DNA of 64,000 nt from Symbiodinium microadriaticum (GCA_001939145.1 LSRX01000705.1:6220-70219), one strand, 5' to 3'; shown: positions 1 through 12,632, counted from the stretch's first letter. The notes: generated by a model not told the origin, from the sequence alone. A program made the numbers and translations.

Positions 1-961
1 AGGTTTAGGGTTTGGGGGTTTAGGGTTTAGGGTTTAGGGGTTTAGGGTTTAGGGTGGGGGGGGGAGGGGGGCTTAATAATACTTAAGGCTTCCTTTAAAA
101 GGGTTCTGTAAGGGGCTACTATAAGGATTTAGGGTTTAGGGGCCTTCAAAATTATAATCGGTCTTGAGGATATTTTATAGCTTATAACATAATTATAATA
201 AGGAACCCCAAAATATTCTAATTATTCAGCCACATACAGTACGGGTTTTGGTAGGGGCTTTATATCCATTATATTGTTGGGTTGTATAGGATTGATATGG
301 GCTTTTTTAGGGTTTATAGGGGTTGGGACTTTAGGGGTTAAGGGTTTCAGGCAAGAGGAGACCCCCAGATCCCCAAAGGGTCCTATAGGTAGTGCTACAC
401 GGGATACTTTCCCACATCATACCAGTCATTCCTACTATAGACACCCCCGACGTGCTACTGTCCCCATGGGCAATAGGGAGTTTTCATAAGGGGGTTTCGT
501 GCGGTTTTGTACGGATTTATTGGGCTTTATAGGCTGTCTACGGGGTTGTAATAGAGAGCGGATTTACGGGATGTAACTTTTTTCGGTGGCATTTGGCTCT
601 CTGGGTTGTCTTGCACCAGATCCGCCAGACGCGCCTGTGTAGCATTTGTGCTTCTGGTGTGTTTCCTCTACTGAATCCTTGGTTAAAACGCGCTCCACTA
701 CTGTTCTGGGGAGCCAGGAGAAAAACACCCCAGAATCATAAAGCCCTAAAGCCCTAAACCCTAAGACCCTAAAGCCCTAAACCCTAAATCCCTAGACCCA
801 AAACCCTAAGACCTAAACCCTAAACCCTTGAAGTTACTACATAGGAGCCCTTGAAGGCCTCTGCGGCTATAGACTGAGGTACAGTGTATGGACCGTGATG
901 GCCATGAACCCTAGGCAACCCTAAGGCTTAGGGCTTATAGGGTTGAGGGTTTAGGGCTTAG

Positions 962-1060
962 GGTCCATGCACTCCTATAGTACACACTTTGGTATCTTAA
1001 AGTAGTCCCTATATAGTTACTTTTAGGGTCAAGGTATCAATTCATATTGGTACATGGACC
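962..1060. mobile_element. Hairpin family I copy 1
   Basis: Ends GGTCCATG and CATGGACC; inside TACACACTTTGGTATCTTAA and its partial inverse. Same element as 26381, opposite orientation. Confidence 0.75.
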
Positions 1061-1191
1061 TTTAGGGCAACAGTCCACGACCCGACAGCCACGCAACACC
1101 ATCTTGTCAAAAGTCTGGGCTCTTGTTAAGGCTTTTAACCTTCGTCGTGCACCCTGAAACACCAGTGGCAGACGCCGTAGAAACCCCGAAT

Positions 1192-1293
1192 GGGCAGTTC
1201 TCTAAGTTAGGGTCCGGTTTTGGGTCCCCGATACAGTACGGCACTCTTATGAAAAGGACCCGAAAAAGGGACCCTAGCTTAGAAAACTACCCA
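1192..1293. mobile_element. Hairpin MITE-like element, family C copy 1
   Basis: Family C has ends GGGTAGTTCTCTAAATTAGG and its inverse, with AGTACGGCACCCTTA in the centre. This copy has both arms. Confidence 0.8.
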
Positions 1294-1392
1294 AATAGGA
1301 ACCCCTTTTGGAAAACCGTATTTATGGCACCTTCCAGAACCAAGGTAGTCCAAAGGAGTCGCCCGAAAACTCCTAACCCCCCCCCAAAACCC

Positions 1393-1490
1393 TACCCCTA
1401 GTCTCCATTGTAGTTCCTGGGGTTAATTTTTGGATCCTTAATCAGAATCGGTTAAAACATAAAAAGCAACTACAATGGAGATTGTAGGTA
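1393..1490. mobile_element. Hairpin MITE-like element, family B copy 1
   Basis: Family B has ends TA-CCTATAGTCTCCATTGTAG and the inverse, with GGATCC in the centre. This copy sits in a C-strand tract: removing it and one TA leaves CCC-TA-AACCCTAAACC, an in-register telomere repeat. Confidence 0.85.
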
Positions 1491-1637
1491 AACCCTAAAC
1501 CCCTCAAACCCCGAGCCATCCGACAGGTTCGGCACTGCGGCAGTGTGGACGGCGGCAGCCGTTGCTAGGTGACACTTTGGGAAACTGTTTGATTTCCTTT
1601 TTTGCTTCCAAAAGAGGTACTTGTTCATAAATTGTTT

Positions 1638-1737
1638 GGGTAGTTCTCTAAATCAGGGTCCCTTTTAGGTCCCCAACCTAGTACGGCATCCTTGAAAAAA
1701 GATCCGAAAATGGACCCGAATTTAGAGAAATATCCAT
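1638..1737. mobile_element. Hairpin family C copy 2
   Basis: Complete copy, right end slightly diverged. Confidence 0.8.
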
Positions 1738-3884
1738 TTAAGAGCCCCGAAACTAGAAGCCAGGTTAGCATCAAAACATCCTTCGCCAGCGGTGGGCAGG
1801 TGCAGGCGGCTCAGTTGATGTTGGGCTCAGCCCGTCCAAACATCTCTCAATTAAGGAATCTACCTTAAGTCCTATATTGGGGATCTTGCTAGAATTTTTG
1901 GTAACCCTAAACCCCAAACCTTAAACCCTAAACTCTCAACCCTAAACCCCAAACTCTAAACCTTCCGTAACGGATTTTGGAAGGGCTGGGGGTTTAGACT
2001 TCAGTGAAGGGTATATACCTTCCATCGTTCTACAAGGCTTCATTTAAGGTTGTGGAGTTTGAGGATTTAGGGTCTTTTTTTTTCGGTTTAGGGTTTAGGG
2101 CTTCGGGTTTAGGGACGGCTTAGGGTTGCTTGAAGGATTCCTTTTACCGGGCTCAAGGGCTTAATTGGGGTTGAGGGACGGCGGGCAGCCGGTAGTTAAG
2201 CTTCTGAGAAAGTTGCCGGTATAGGCCCTTCATGGCGATAGAGATCAGCCACTGCTCTCCTCGATGGCAGCAAGGATTAAGCTCCTTTAAGACAATGTGG
2301 GTTTTTTCAAATCCCAAACATGAAGGCCCTAAGCCCTAAATGCTATACATGAAGCAAGCTTGCGTTCTCACCGTAATGAACCCGAAACCCTAAAACCCTA
2401 AAACCCTAAATCCTAAACCCTAAACCCCACAGCCTAAACCCCCAACCCTAAACTCTAACCCCAAATCCTAAACCCTAAACCCTAAATCCTAAACCTCGAA
2501 AGCTCGGGACCCTAAATGCTAAACCCTAAGCCCCAAACCTTAAATCCTGAGACCCCACACATCCCGACAGCCCAGAACCCTAGAGGCACGCGTCGAGCAC
2601 TTCCTCCCCCAAAGAACGTACACTTAGGAGCTGAATTACCGCGCTTTAAACTTTTTTGGGATAACATGATCCCTTATAGAACTGAAAGTGTACACTTTTT
2701 TTTGTGCATATGAACTCAACAACTAAGTACATGGTTTCAAGGTAGGGCTTCCCTCTAAGGAAGGGTTCCCTTAAGCCTACTTGAAGGGTTTTAGAGTTTC
2801 AGGGTTTAAGAGTAGGGTTTCCTTTAAGGGTACTAGGAAGGTTTAGGGTTTCCTTTAAGGGTACTAGGAGGGTTTAGGGTTTAGGATTTAGGGTCCGAAG
2901 TACCTACACGGTATGAGGAGGGTTTCTATACTAGGAACTGTAGCGGTTCTGTCGGTTATCTATGAAGGCTTTTTCGATGTTAGGAATGACGTTCATGGTT
3001 TGGGTAGATATCCCCCTCCTTTCGATAGATTCAGGAGCCTAGGGGCTCTATGTCCTCGGAGGCTCTGAGCGTTGGCCAAGTGGCCATGCGAGTGGGAGCA
3101 TCGCTGGGGTCGCTGCTGGGTGGCTTTCTGCGACAGGGTCGCATCTGGAGTCGTTGAGGGTTTTAGGGCTTTAGGGCGGTAGGGGTTTAGGGGTTAGGGG
3201 TTTAGGGTTTATTAGCATCCCCTATAAACCTTAAACCCTAATTCCATTTCAGGGTTAATTCGGATCCTGGAAGTTTTAGGCTGCAAGGTTTAGGGTCGCA
3301 TCTGGAGGTTTGGGGGTGTTTTCGAGGGACTCTCCGCCCCAAGCCCTCTGAACCCTACCGTCTTGGGATGTGTTTCGATTTTCCGGGTTTGAGGTTTCGA
3401 CTTACTCTGCAGAGTATATATGTGGACCCCATGCTGCAGCACTTTTCTCCTTTGGAGAATTGGGCTTTGTTCATGGCCTGCCTAGGGTTCCAGACACAAG
3501 TCTCCACTCACCACTGCATGCAAGGATCTACTAGACTGGTAGCGACTTTTTTCACAACACCGCAAATCAGAACCCTAAACGCAAACGACACTGAAAAGCA
3601 GCGAAGCTCGAAAAGACCGCTGTAGAACCCAAACGGAGCCAGTAGGAGCACCGTATCATAGAACATCCAACAACTACAATAATAAAATATTCCTAAACCT
3701 TTAACCCTAAACCCCTAAACCCTAAACCCCTAAACCCCTAAAGCCCTAAACCCCTAAAACCCTAAACCCTAATCCATCCCCTCAGGCTGAGCCGACTGAA
3801 GAGCTGGCGCCAGCTCTTGCTGACCTACGCAGGTCGGGGCTTGCAAAGTCCGCACATTCCATTAAAGGCCCCATACCCCTAAAC

Positions 3885-4013
3885 CCCGTTTTAGGGTTTA
3901 GGGGTTTAGGGTTTAGGGGTTTAGGGGTTTACGGGTTTAGGGGTTTAGGGGTTTAGGGTTTAGGGGTTTAGGGGTTTAGGGTTTAGGGGTTTAGGGTTTA
4001 GGGTTTAGGGTTC
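3885..4013 (+). repeat. Longest clean G-strand telomere-like tract
   Basis: About 17 consecutive units, mixing TTTAGGG with TTTAGGGG. Similar mixing in other tracts indicates slippage or an 8-base variant template. The opposite-strand tract at 3690-3772 points toward it. Confidence 0.9.
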
Positions 4014-4313
4014 CCCGGTAGACCCTTAAAGCAACCGCCCTTACATGAACCTACTCGAGCTATTCAGACCCTGTGTTCAAAACACTCATACCCTCCATTA
4101 CCCTATTTTTTTGCTTGAGGCGCCTAAACCCTAAACCCTATATAAGCTCTAAGCCAAACCCCGAAGCGTCTAAACCCTGAGCCCCAAAGCCCCAAACGTG
4201 TGCCGAGGGGTCGGTGTCGTGACTTCCCTGGTGGCTCTTCGCAGCTGCGAGCCGCGACGGCCGACATCTGCAGAGAAAGAAAAGAAAGAGCACCTGGTCC
4301 GCTTTGTTAATAA

Positions 4314-4429
4314 CTAGGTTTTCCAGTACGCAGGACCCTTTTGCCATTTTATTTTCTGGGTTCCCTTATGAAAACGAAACAGAAGGAAAAAAGGCAACCC
4401 TTAGTTCTAAGGCTCTACTGGGAGACCAA
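4314..4429. mobile_element. Hairpin MITE-like element, family A copy 1
   Basis: Family A has ends CTAGGTTTCCCAGTAGGACC and, inverted, GCTACTGGGAAACC, with an inner inverted pair around TTTTTGGGTTCCCTTAT. This copy is diverged but has both arms. Confidence 0.75.
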
Positions 4430-5083
4430 GATAAAGTGCTCGTGGTATGGAACCCTATCTATAGAAAGGCATTGCTGCTAAATTTGTTCATGCAGGGTTA
4501 TCGAACTAGCGAGCAAATTGTACAGCTCTTTGAGTGCTAGTGAGGGTATAGGGTGGCGCGCATGCATGTTATGCCTGGGCTTTTCTTCTGCCAAGACGTC
4601 TTTGCTAATTACTGCATTGTGGCAATCTTACTCTCCCAGACGGTCCTATTTTGGCGTAAAATAGGGTATCCATAGAGTAGGAATTATGGTTCATCATGGT
4701 TTGGGTAAGTATCCGCCAGAACATGAACATCTTAGAACCCTTTGGGGTGTTCATGCCCGCTCCCAAAACCCAAGCTAAGCATTTCTAAGGCCGGGGGGCA
4801 GCGTTATTCCGATCTCCTCTGCCTTGTCTGTCGCTGCGCGCACCCCAAAGCTCTGGCTGCTTTTTGCCTCGACGACCATGCGCCTCGGGTGTTTTTTGTG
4901 GGGTTCGGGTTTTCCGGGTTTAGGGGTTCAGGGCTTTTTCGGGTTTTTAGGGTTTTTTCGGGTGTTTTGGGGGGGTTGGACTTGCTTAAAACTGGCCGTT
5001 AAAGGAACCCTCGACGAACCCTTAACGGAGCTGCGAAAGGAAGCCTGAAAGGGTCGGGGTATCTGTAGGAATAAAGAAAGCCG

Positions 5084-5183
5084 TAGGGGCTGAGTAGGTA
5101 ACCTTTAACCCTTTGGGGGCTCATAAAACCCTTACTCTAAGTTCAAAGCTGAACCTTTGTTGGGCTGGGGTATTCGGCCCCTA
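5084..5183. mobile_element. Hairpin family L copy 1
   Basis: Ends TAGGGGCTGAGTAGGTAACC and, inverted, GGTATTCGGCCCCTA; TTTAACCCTTTGGGGGCT in the middle. Confidence 0.75.
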
Positions 5184-5889
5184 GGAAGCCTCATTTATTC
5201 GGGACATGTGTTTAGGGTTTAGGACATCATGCCCAAAAAACCCACCAAAACCCTAAACCCACTAAACCCAAACTGTCGGCTATCCCGACACTCTACAAAA
5301 GCGTGAGCTCGTGATCCCCTGACCTCATACGTGTAGTTTGAAGGATTCTAGACTGAAGGCAAGCCCCAACCCCCTCTTTTCCTATAGTACCCTTGTATGA
5401 GACATGCCAAGGACCCTGAACCCCAAACCCCCAAACTCCCCAAATGATACCCTCTGCGTGGGTGTAGGGTTAAGGGTTAGTTACAGTTTAGGGGTGTGGG
5501 GTTCTCCTAGGTAGAATTAGGGAGGCCCCTTAAAGGGGGCCCTTCGGAACCCTACTTGTGACTCTCTTAAAGGGGACCTTATTGAGAGGGTCTATATCCC
5601 CAAGGGTCCCCCTAATCTTAACTCCCAGGCTTAGTGTCTCGGATCGCTGGCTAGGCTGTTGGTAGCTTCCATCGTCTTGTTGGCAGGCTTTGGGTTTAGG
5701 GTTTAGGGTTTAGGGTTTAGGGTAGAACTTTGGGGGTTTTCGGCGGCTCGATCCAAGGATTACACCGACTTTTGATTTCGTGGCATTGCTGCCGCAGTTC
5801 CTCAACGATGCTTGGGCTATCAAAGATGAGGTGTCTAAAGCTTACCCAGATCTTCCAAAATCCGCCACATTTAATACCCTTTCCATCAA

Positions 5890-5968
5890 AGTAGCTAAAA
5901 AGCCTTATATAATAGGGTCTTTGGACCCAAAAGCCTTAACATGTGAGTCCTTTGAGAGTAAGGCAAGG
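5890..5968. mobile_element. Repeat family K copy 1
   Basis: Family K joins a TTTTGGGCTATTTTGAGCC end to a TAGTATGGTCTTTGGGCCCA middle and a GAGTCCTTAGAG end. This copy carries AAAAGCCTTATATAATAGGG and TGTGAGTCCTTTGAG. Confidence 0.6.
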
Positions 5969-6414
5969 GATAAGAAATAGACCATAATCTGCAGCAGGAT
6001 CCCCAGTACGATTTAGCGTAGATTCCCTAATGAAGGGATATTGGAAGATCTGGCTACTACAGTCCAAAGTGTGCGTAGCTCCTGCTCTCGGATTCAAGGT
6101 AGCCCAGGAAAAGAACAAGATTGGACAGTGTCAGTATACCCTAAACCATAAACCCTAAATGCCTAAACCGTAAACCCCTAAAACCCTAAACACTAGACCC
6201 TAAACGGCCCTAAACCTTAAAACCCTAATCCCTAAACCCTTAACCCCTAACGCTAAACCCTAAACCCCTAATCCCTAAACCCTAAACCCTTGACCCTTAC
6301 CCGCCTTTCCCCTGAGCTCCTGGGTTTGTACCATTCCAACCCTACAGGTCGTCTATAAACAAACGTGAAGCTGGGTTTAGGGTTTGGGGTTTAGGGTTTG
6401 AGGTTTAGGGTTCT

Positions 6415-6488
6415 TAGCAGCTGAGTAGGTAACTTCTAACCTTTTGAGGCTTATATGGTCCTTTTTTGGCTAGGGTGCTCAGCCCCTA
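6415..6488. mobile_element. Hairpin family L copy 2
   Basis: TAGCAGCTGAGTAGGTAAC … GGGTGCTCAGCCCCTA, shorter than copy 1. Confidence 0.75.
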
Positions 6489-7151
6489 AGAATTGGAGCC
6501 GCAGGTATGGCCGGTAGACACCGGATTCGCGGTCCGCACACTAGGGTTTACATGTTCAGGTTGTGATGAGTATTTGGGCCCCTCCAGGAAGTGTTGATGA
6601 GTGTATATGATGAGTACTGTTACTCGAAATCTAGTAAACACTAAACCCCCTAAACCTCAAACCCCAAACCCCAAGCCCTATTACCCCAAACCCTAAACCC
6701 TAAACCCCTAAACCCCTAAATCCTGAACCCTAAGCCCTACACCCCCAAACAGGGTGATTGGGAATATGGACTCAGGATAGCAACATGGCACCCTAAACCC
6801 GCCCTTTCCAGGTCAAACCAACCTACCTATAAGCACCCCGACACACTGAAGCGCCAAACTTTCAGCTGCTTTTGCCTTGAATCGCCAAGCGCTCAATCAG
6901 TAGTATGACGCCGGAATAGGTAACAGTACTATTCCATAAGGCTATAAGGGTCCGGTTGCAATTAATTACATCATAGTCCCAAACTCTACTTAAATGTTTC
7001 AAGCCCCGATATTACTTACATACTGGACCCTCGCAGGTGTGTGATTGTGGTTGCACGTATTGTGTTATTCAGGTTCTCCTGAACGAAATGGAAGACGCAC
7101 AACCCAAAACATCCTCATTCCCATAAGGCTTCAGGTTCAGTTATCCTATCT

Positions 7152-7235
7152 TAGGGGCTGAGTGGTTAACCTTTAACCTTTCGCATGGGGCTTGTAAAAC
7201 CCAACCATTTTTTGGGCGAGGCTACTCAGCCCCTA
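7152..7235. mobile_element. Hairpin family L copy 3
   Basis: TAGGGGCTGAGTGGTTAACC … GGCTACTCAGCCCCTA, the best-conserved ends of the family. Confidence 0.8.
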
Positions 7236-7612
7236 TGCTTTTGGAACCCTAAACCCTAAATCCTAGGGATTCACAGAAAAAGGGCGCAGGCCGCTTGATT
7301 TTTGACACTGATTGGGTCCTGAACTCCCCATCCCTAACCGTTAACCCTCTATCCTAAACCCTAAACCCCTAAACTTTCATATCCGAAACCCTAAACCGAA
7401 CTAATATCCTAAACCCTATATCCTAAACCCCTAAACCCCTACATAAACTTTCATCTCAGACCCCCAAAGCTTCGAGGATGTCTACAAGATGGAAGATGCG
7501 CAAATCGGCTCCATCTCCAGCGTCTTCCCGCTGGCTGCGCCACCCGCCATCCTCCTGGCCAGCAGCTGATCACAGCGATTTGTCCCTAAACCCAAAACCC
7601 TAATCCCTGCCT

Positions 7613-7694
7613 GGACCCCAAAGAACCTACCTTTTTAGGGTTCCTTATTATAGTTTCTTTATATATAAGTCCTTAAAAAGGTAGGTTCTTTGGT
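7613..7694. mobile_element. Hairpin family F copy 1
   Basis: Arms CCAAAGAACCTACCTTTTTA and its inverse; centre TTATTATAGTTTCTTTATAT. Confidence 0.8.
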
Positions 7695-7960
7695 GCTTAA
7701 AAGCTAAACCCTAATCCCTAATCCCTAATTCTTAAAGCCTAAACCCTAATCCCGAAACCCTAAGCCTAATCCCTAATTCCTAAAGCCTAATCCCTAGTCC
7801 CTAAAGCCTAAACCTTAAACCTCAAGAGTGTTTCGGGTTTCGGGCCTAGGGTTTCCCCTGATGCTTTCAGGTATATCCCCAAGCACGCAAGCACCAATCC
7901 AAACTCGTAGATCGAACTTCTGCAGAAAGCTTATACAACCCTTCTACATCCCTATAACCC

Positions 7961-8069
7961 AAAGGGCCAAAAGGATCTAACACGATTAGGTACTTGGGGT
8001 CGAGGGTAGTAGTTTTGCAGCTCAGCACTTGGGAGTGTAATCGACTTTTGGGTGATTGGACCCTAAGGG
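7961..8069. mobile_element. Repeat family M copy 1
   Basis: TTAGGTACTTGGGGTCGAGG, TAGTAGTTTTGC, CACTTGGGAG and TTGGACCCTAAGGG in the same order as copy 3. Confidence 0.65.
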
Positions 8070-8322
8070 CAACAGCCTTACGAAATACGAACACTTCGCA
8101 CGCAATCCTTTAAGGAAGCCTCCTGCAACCCCATAACAAACACCCGTACACATGCTGAAACTTCGCATAAGATCACTTAGAGTAAATTTTATATAGGATT
8201 TTGGGACTTTGAATTTGGAGCGCTCAGCTCTAAACCGTTACTGCAAGGTATGGCACTGCCCAAGATGACAGGGCCGCTTGGCTTTAGGGGCTCACCGTGT
8301 GTGTGTGTGTGTCTTGATTGTT

Positions 8323-8480
8323 CAGTGCTTCCACAGGTGTTTACGGGGGGTTCAGGGTTTTAGGGTTTAGGGTTGAGGGATTAGGGTTTTCAGTGCTTCC
8401 ACAGGTGTTTACGGGGGGTTCAGGGTTTTAGGGTTTAGGGTTGAGGGATTAGGGTTTTCAGTGCTTCCACAGGTGTTTAC
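8323..8480 (+). repeat. 68-bp tandem repeat, 2.3 copies
   Basis: CAGTGCTTCCACAGGTGTTT starts at 8323, 8391 and 8459, giving an exact 68-bp period. Each unit contains a telomere-like core. A (GT)n run lies just upstream at 8297-8312. Confidence 0.95.
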
Positions 8481-9552
8481 AGGGGGTCTCTTGGTGTAGG
8501 GGCTGAGGAATAAACCAAAAAATGCCATTCCTGTGGGTTTAATTTTCGGGGTTTAAGGCCCACCCAAACCCCAGACTCTGAATTCGAATCCCTTGTCCCT
8601 AGTTAGTTCCAACTACATCCCAAGCCCCATGCCATAGGCCTCGCACCACAAACTTGAAGTTTTTTGCGCTCAAAACCAGTCAGGCTTTTGTGTTTCTCTG
8701 TTTCATTGAATCCAGGGATGTCCAGCCAAGGAGATTCCTGCAGCGCAAAAATCCTAGTTGTTCCGAGGAAACCTAGGCGAGGAAGTCATAGTAAGGAGTC
8801 CTAAAGCTGTAGATGTGCTTGTTTGCTGGCATAGAACCCCTGTAGCCCCATAGCTCCCCGTAACACTCTATGAAACGGCACAGAAATTTCTGAACGAGCC
8901 AAGAAAATAAACATAGAGACTTCTCCTACGGAACCTTGGGGACCAAATGACCCTTATAAGTAGGGGCCCTATACCCTTTTACTGTGAGTCCCTATACGGT
9001 ATAGGAACCTGAAACCCATTTAGGGCTCATTTCGTCCTTAACACCCTAAACCCTAAACCCTCCCTTTTAGGGCTCATTTGGTCCTTAAGGAACGCAAAAG
9101 CCGTCTCCTTGCTGGTCGCCCAAACGCTCTCGGCGGGAGGATATGTGGTGCCGCTCGGCCTGTCGAGTGTTTTATTCCGGGGTCCGAAAGGGCTCCACGA
9201 GGATACTAGATGGAGTTTGGGGTTTTTCAGGCTTTTGGGGCTACTAAGGGTGCTTGACGCATGGTTTTGAGGTTTAGGGCTTTGGGCTGAGGTTTAGGGC
9301 TTTGGGCTGGGGGGCTTATTGCTACCATTTCCAAAGTTGTGCTTGTTGTGGCTTCAGAATAAGAAATCGACACTGACCCTCAGGGTCAAAAGTAATTACT
9401 CTATTATGGTTGACAGTTGAGGCCTACCAAGTCGTAGAACGGCAAATAAACGGCACATCATGCAACCCCAACATAGCTCTAAACAACCGCCCATGTTTCG
9501 TAACCCCCCAAAGCCTAGAATCCGCACGTCCCAAAACCTAAACCCTAAACCC

Positions 9553-9648
9553 TACCTATAGTCTCCATTGTAGCTCCTTTTTGGGGTTACTTTTTGGATC
9601 CGAAATATAGAATTGTTTAAACCCCCCAAAAAGGAACCGCGACAGGTA
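9553..9648. mobile_element. Hairpin family B copy 2
   Basis: The left arm is intact and starts at the TA of a CCCTA telomere unit; the right arm is diverged and ends GGTA. Confidence 0.75.
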
Positions 9649-9788
9649 TAGCCGTACAAGACCCCCCCAAAAGCTATGTTCCCCGAACTTTGAAGCCCAC
9701 ACGCCCTAATTCCTAAACCCTAAACCCTAAAATCCTAAAACCTAAGCCTCATAAGCCGTATAGGGTTTAGGGTTTAAGGCTTAGGGTT

Positions 9789-9896
9789 TACCTATCGTCT
9801 CCATTGTAGTTCCCTTTTTTGGGGTTTAACCAATCCTAGATGATAAGGATCCTAAAAGGTAACGCCAAAAAGGAACTACATTGGAGACTTCAGGTA
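9789..9896. mobile_element. Hairpin family B copy 3
   Basis: Complete copy. The left flank is G-strand repeat and the right flank C-strand repeat, so the whole forms a longer palindrome. Confidence 0.85.
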
Positions 9897-12119
9897 AAGC
9901 CTCAACCCTAAACCCTCAACCCTAAAATTGTACAGCTTAGGGTTTAGGGTTTGGGGTTTAGGGTTTAAGAAACCCTAAACCCTAAACCAAACCCATACGG
10001 TTAGTTTAGGCTTCAAGAAATCTCGGAGCCCCCAAGGCTCGCTTCGTCACCCGCCTCGGCCGCGCTGGTTCCAACCCTCACGGCCATTGCCGGAGGCCGT
10101 CGCAGAGGGTTTCGGGGTTTCCGGGGTTTAGGGCTTAGGCTTCAGGGTATCAGGCTCCCTTAAGGGATCTATTTATGGGTTCGTATGGGATTTTAGGAAC
10201 CTAAGGGGCTCTACTATTCGGGTTTAGCTTCTAGGACTTTTAGGTTCGCTTGAGAGAGAGAGTGCTAGGGGTGTTTCATCGGGTGCTCTGAGGTTTGATA
10301 GGGTTTAGGGGTTTAGGGTTTCTAGGGTTTCATGGGGTCTCTGGTCCCCTTTACGGGTTCCTGTAAGGGTCACTTAAAGGCCTTGTTTCTTGGGGGTGGC
10401 TCCTTTCAAGACGGTTCAGATGCTTTAGGTGCTTTAGGCTTGTACTCTAGGGCTCCTTCAATAAAAGGTTCAGTGTTGTCTAGGGGTGAAGGGTTCAGGC
10501 TTTAGGGATCAGGGTTTAGGGTTCAGGGTTTAAGGGTTTAGGGCTAGGGTTCTACATTTCTGCCTCCAAGTAACTACTTAGCTCGAAACCGCGGGCTCGA
10601 GGATCGGTTCAGCGGGTGTGGGCTCCTGTGGCTCCGAAATTTTCCTACCTTCGTAAGGAGAAGGATAGGGGTTTAGGGTTTAGGGGCATCATCATTGCAA
10701 TGGATGCATGCATTTGCGCAGACATACATACGATGATGCCTTTCCAACTCAGGCTCTGCGCCAGCGCTTTCGTGCATACCGCCAGACTGGATCATGAGGT
10801 CCTCCCCGAAGGGTCTCAAGGGCGGGATGTTCGCATTCTGGTTTAGGGTCTGAGGAATCCCAACTAAGATCCGAAACCCCTAAACCCTAAATCCCCAAAC
10901 CCCTAAATCCCTAAACCCCTAAACCCCTAAAATCCTAAACCCAACATCACTAAGCCCCTATAAGTATGTAGGGTGTCCTGAATCCAAGCTGCCTTCGACC
11001 AACCTTTCGAGTTCCGCCGCAATCTCCTTCCTGAGTCTTCAAAGTCTTTTGGGTGACTGGAAGCAGGGTTTAGAGGTTTAGGGGCTTAGGGCTTTAGAGT
11101 TTAGGGTTTAGGGTTTTAGAGCTTAGAGGTTTAGGGGTTTAGGGCTGAGGGATTTAGAGGTTTAGAGGTTTAGGGGGGTTCGGGTTTTTGGGGGTTATGG
11201 GGTTTAGGGGACTCTACAGCTTTATGATCCCGATATCCTGGATGCCTCGTCAAGCTCGAAAGGAATCTAGATGCTCACAGGGCTCTTTACATGAGAGCGG
11301 GACTGTGCCTTCAGGGTTCGAGTTTGGGGCTTTGGGTTGTAGGCGTATACGTTAAATTAAACTCTATGATTCATGATTGAGTTCTGCCGGTCAATACTCT
11401 TAGCATATCATTCCCCACAAAGCACGGCACAAATCGACTTGAATTGCGCCTCAGAGATAGAAACCCACAACTTAAACCCCATACCCCTGCAAATGATTCC
11501 ACACCCTATTCGGAGACCAGATTCCCTAAATCCTAGAGCATGACAGGTAGGGGGGGAAAGAGCAGGCCGGCAAGACTTTGAGGTTGCAGTCAGTCTCGAA
11601 ACGGATTCTTTGATTGGGTGATAATAAGCGGTCCAAAGGATTTGTGGTTGAAGGCTTAAGGTAAGGATCTTAAAGAAGGGGTTTTTGATGTCGTTTTACA
11701 TGACCGGTTCAGAGGATTTGTGGTTGAGGGCTTAGGAATCTGAAACCTAAACTCATAGACCCTATCAACCCTAAGCCCTAGAAAAAGAACCACCAGACCT
11801 TGTTATGCTATCGACCCTAAACCCTAGCCCAGTTTGGAAGACCTAAAGCTATGTTCGCTGGTAGTACCCTGTCGTTTTTTTCGTTGAGGGGGGGGGGGCT
11901 TATCGCCCCCTTAGTAGCTGCATGAGTACGCTTTACACATTTGGGGATAATATGACTCCTTATGAACCTGAAAGTGTACATTTCTTTCTTGGCTTATGAA
12001 CTCAGCTCAGCAACTAAGTACCTAAACCTCGTCAAAGACGGTTTAGGGTTTAGGGTGGAAGCCTTAAACGCTGGCTGTTCTTAAAAGCCGAGCACATGCC
12101 TGTCGAATGTCTAAACTCC

Positions 12120-12265
12120 AAACCCTAGACCCTATAAACCCTTAACCCTAAACCCTAAATCCTACACTCTCAACCCTAAACCCTTAACCCTTTAAACCCT
12201 AAACCCTAAATCCTAAACCCTTAACCCTAAACCCTAAACCCTCAACCCTAAACCCTAAACCTTAT
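12120..12265 (-). repeat. C-strand telomere-like tract
   Basis: About twenty CCCTAAA-type units, with CCCTCAA and CCCTTAA variants. Confidence 0.85.
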
Positions 12266-12401
12266 AGGTGGCTTCCAGCAAGACGGAAAAAAGGCCCTAA
12301 AAAAAAAAAACCTTGCAGGTGGGGAGGACCCAGAGCAGGCTTGTTTGCTGGACTCCACGACGTGCCAGGCCGTGGGAGCTCGAGATCAAGTCCCATCCCG
12401 G

Positions 12402-12524
12402 TTTCAGGGTTTAGGGGTTTAGGGTTTAGGGGTTTAGGGCTTTAGGAGTTTAGGGGTTTAGGGGTTTAGGGTTTAGGGTTTTAGGGTTTAGGGTTTAGGG
12501 ATTTAGGGTTTCGGGGTTTAGGGT
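12402..12524 (+). repeat. G-strand telomere-like tract
   Basis: About sixteen units mixing TTTAGGG, TTTTAGGG and TTTAGGGG, facing the C-strand tract 140 bases upstream. Confidence 0.85.
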
Positions 12525-12632
12525 TCTCTAAATTCCGAGTCCTTTTTTGGGATCCTTTGTAGAAGGGTGCCGTACTGTTGTGGGGGCCTAAAAGCCTAAA
12601 AGGGACCCCAATTTTTTACAAAACGACCCGAG
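12521..12632. mobile_element. Hairpin family C copy 3
   Basis: Reverse orientation of the centre (GGGTGCCGTACT). The left arm begins directly in a G-strand tract; the right arm is diverged. Confidence 0.7.

Larger units (their letters stand above)
1..2900. repeat. Telomere-like mosaic, left end
   Basis: G-strand blocks (1-60, 930-965, 2070-2110, 2800-2890) alternate with C-strand blocks (740-830, 1490-1515, 1900-1960, 2320-2560). Hairpin elements I1, C1, B1 and C2 are inside. Short open frames at 274-489 and 1123-1401 are not supported as genes. Confidence 0.75.
2901..6120. repeat. Telomere-like mosaic with A1, L1, K1
   Basis: Contains the clean tracts at 3690-3772 (C-strand), 3885-4013 and 5691-5723 (G-strand), separated by non-repetitive DNA. 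Frames at 3368-3625, 4742-5048 and 5780-5980 have no domain or codon support; the last overlaps hairpin K1. Confidence 0.7.
6121..11800. repeat. Telomere-like mosaic with L2, L3, F1, M1, B2, B3
   Basis: C-strand tracts at 6130-6300, 6640-6740, 7330-7440 and 10875-10945; G-strand tracts at 10290-10330, 10500-10550 and 11060-11215. The stretch 8070-9300 is mostly unique with a 68-bp tandem repeat. 11220-11760 is also largely unique and shows nothing recognisable. Confidence 0.65.

Noticed and set aside
1..60. Left chromosome end (true telomere)
   Set aside because: A left end should read C-rich (CCCTAAA) on the plus strand; here it is G-rich, impure and soon interrupted, so it is interstitial.
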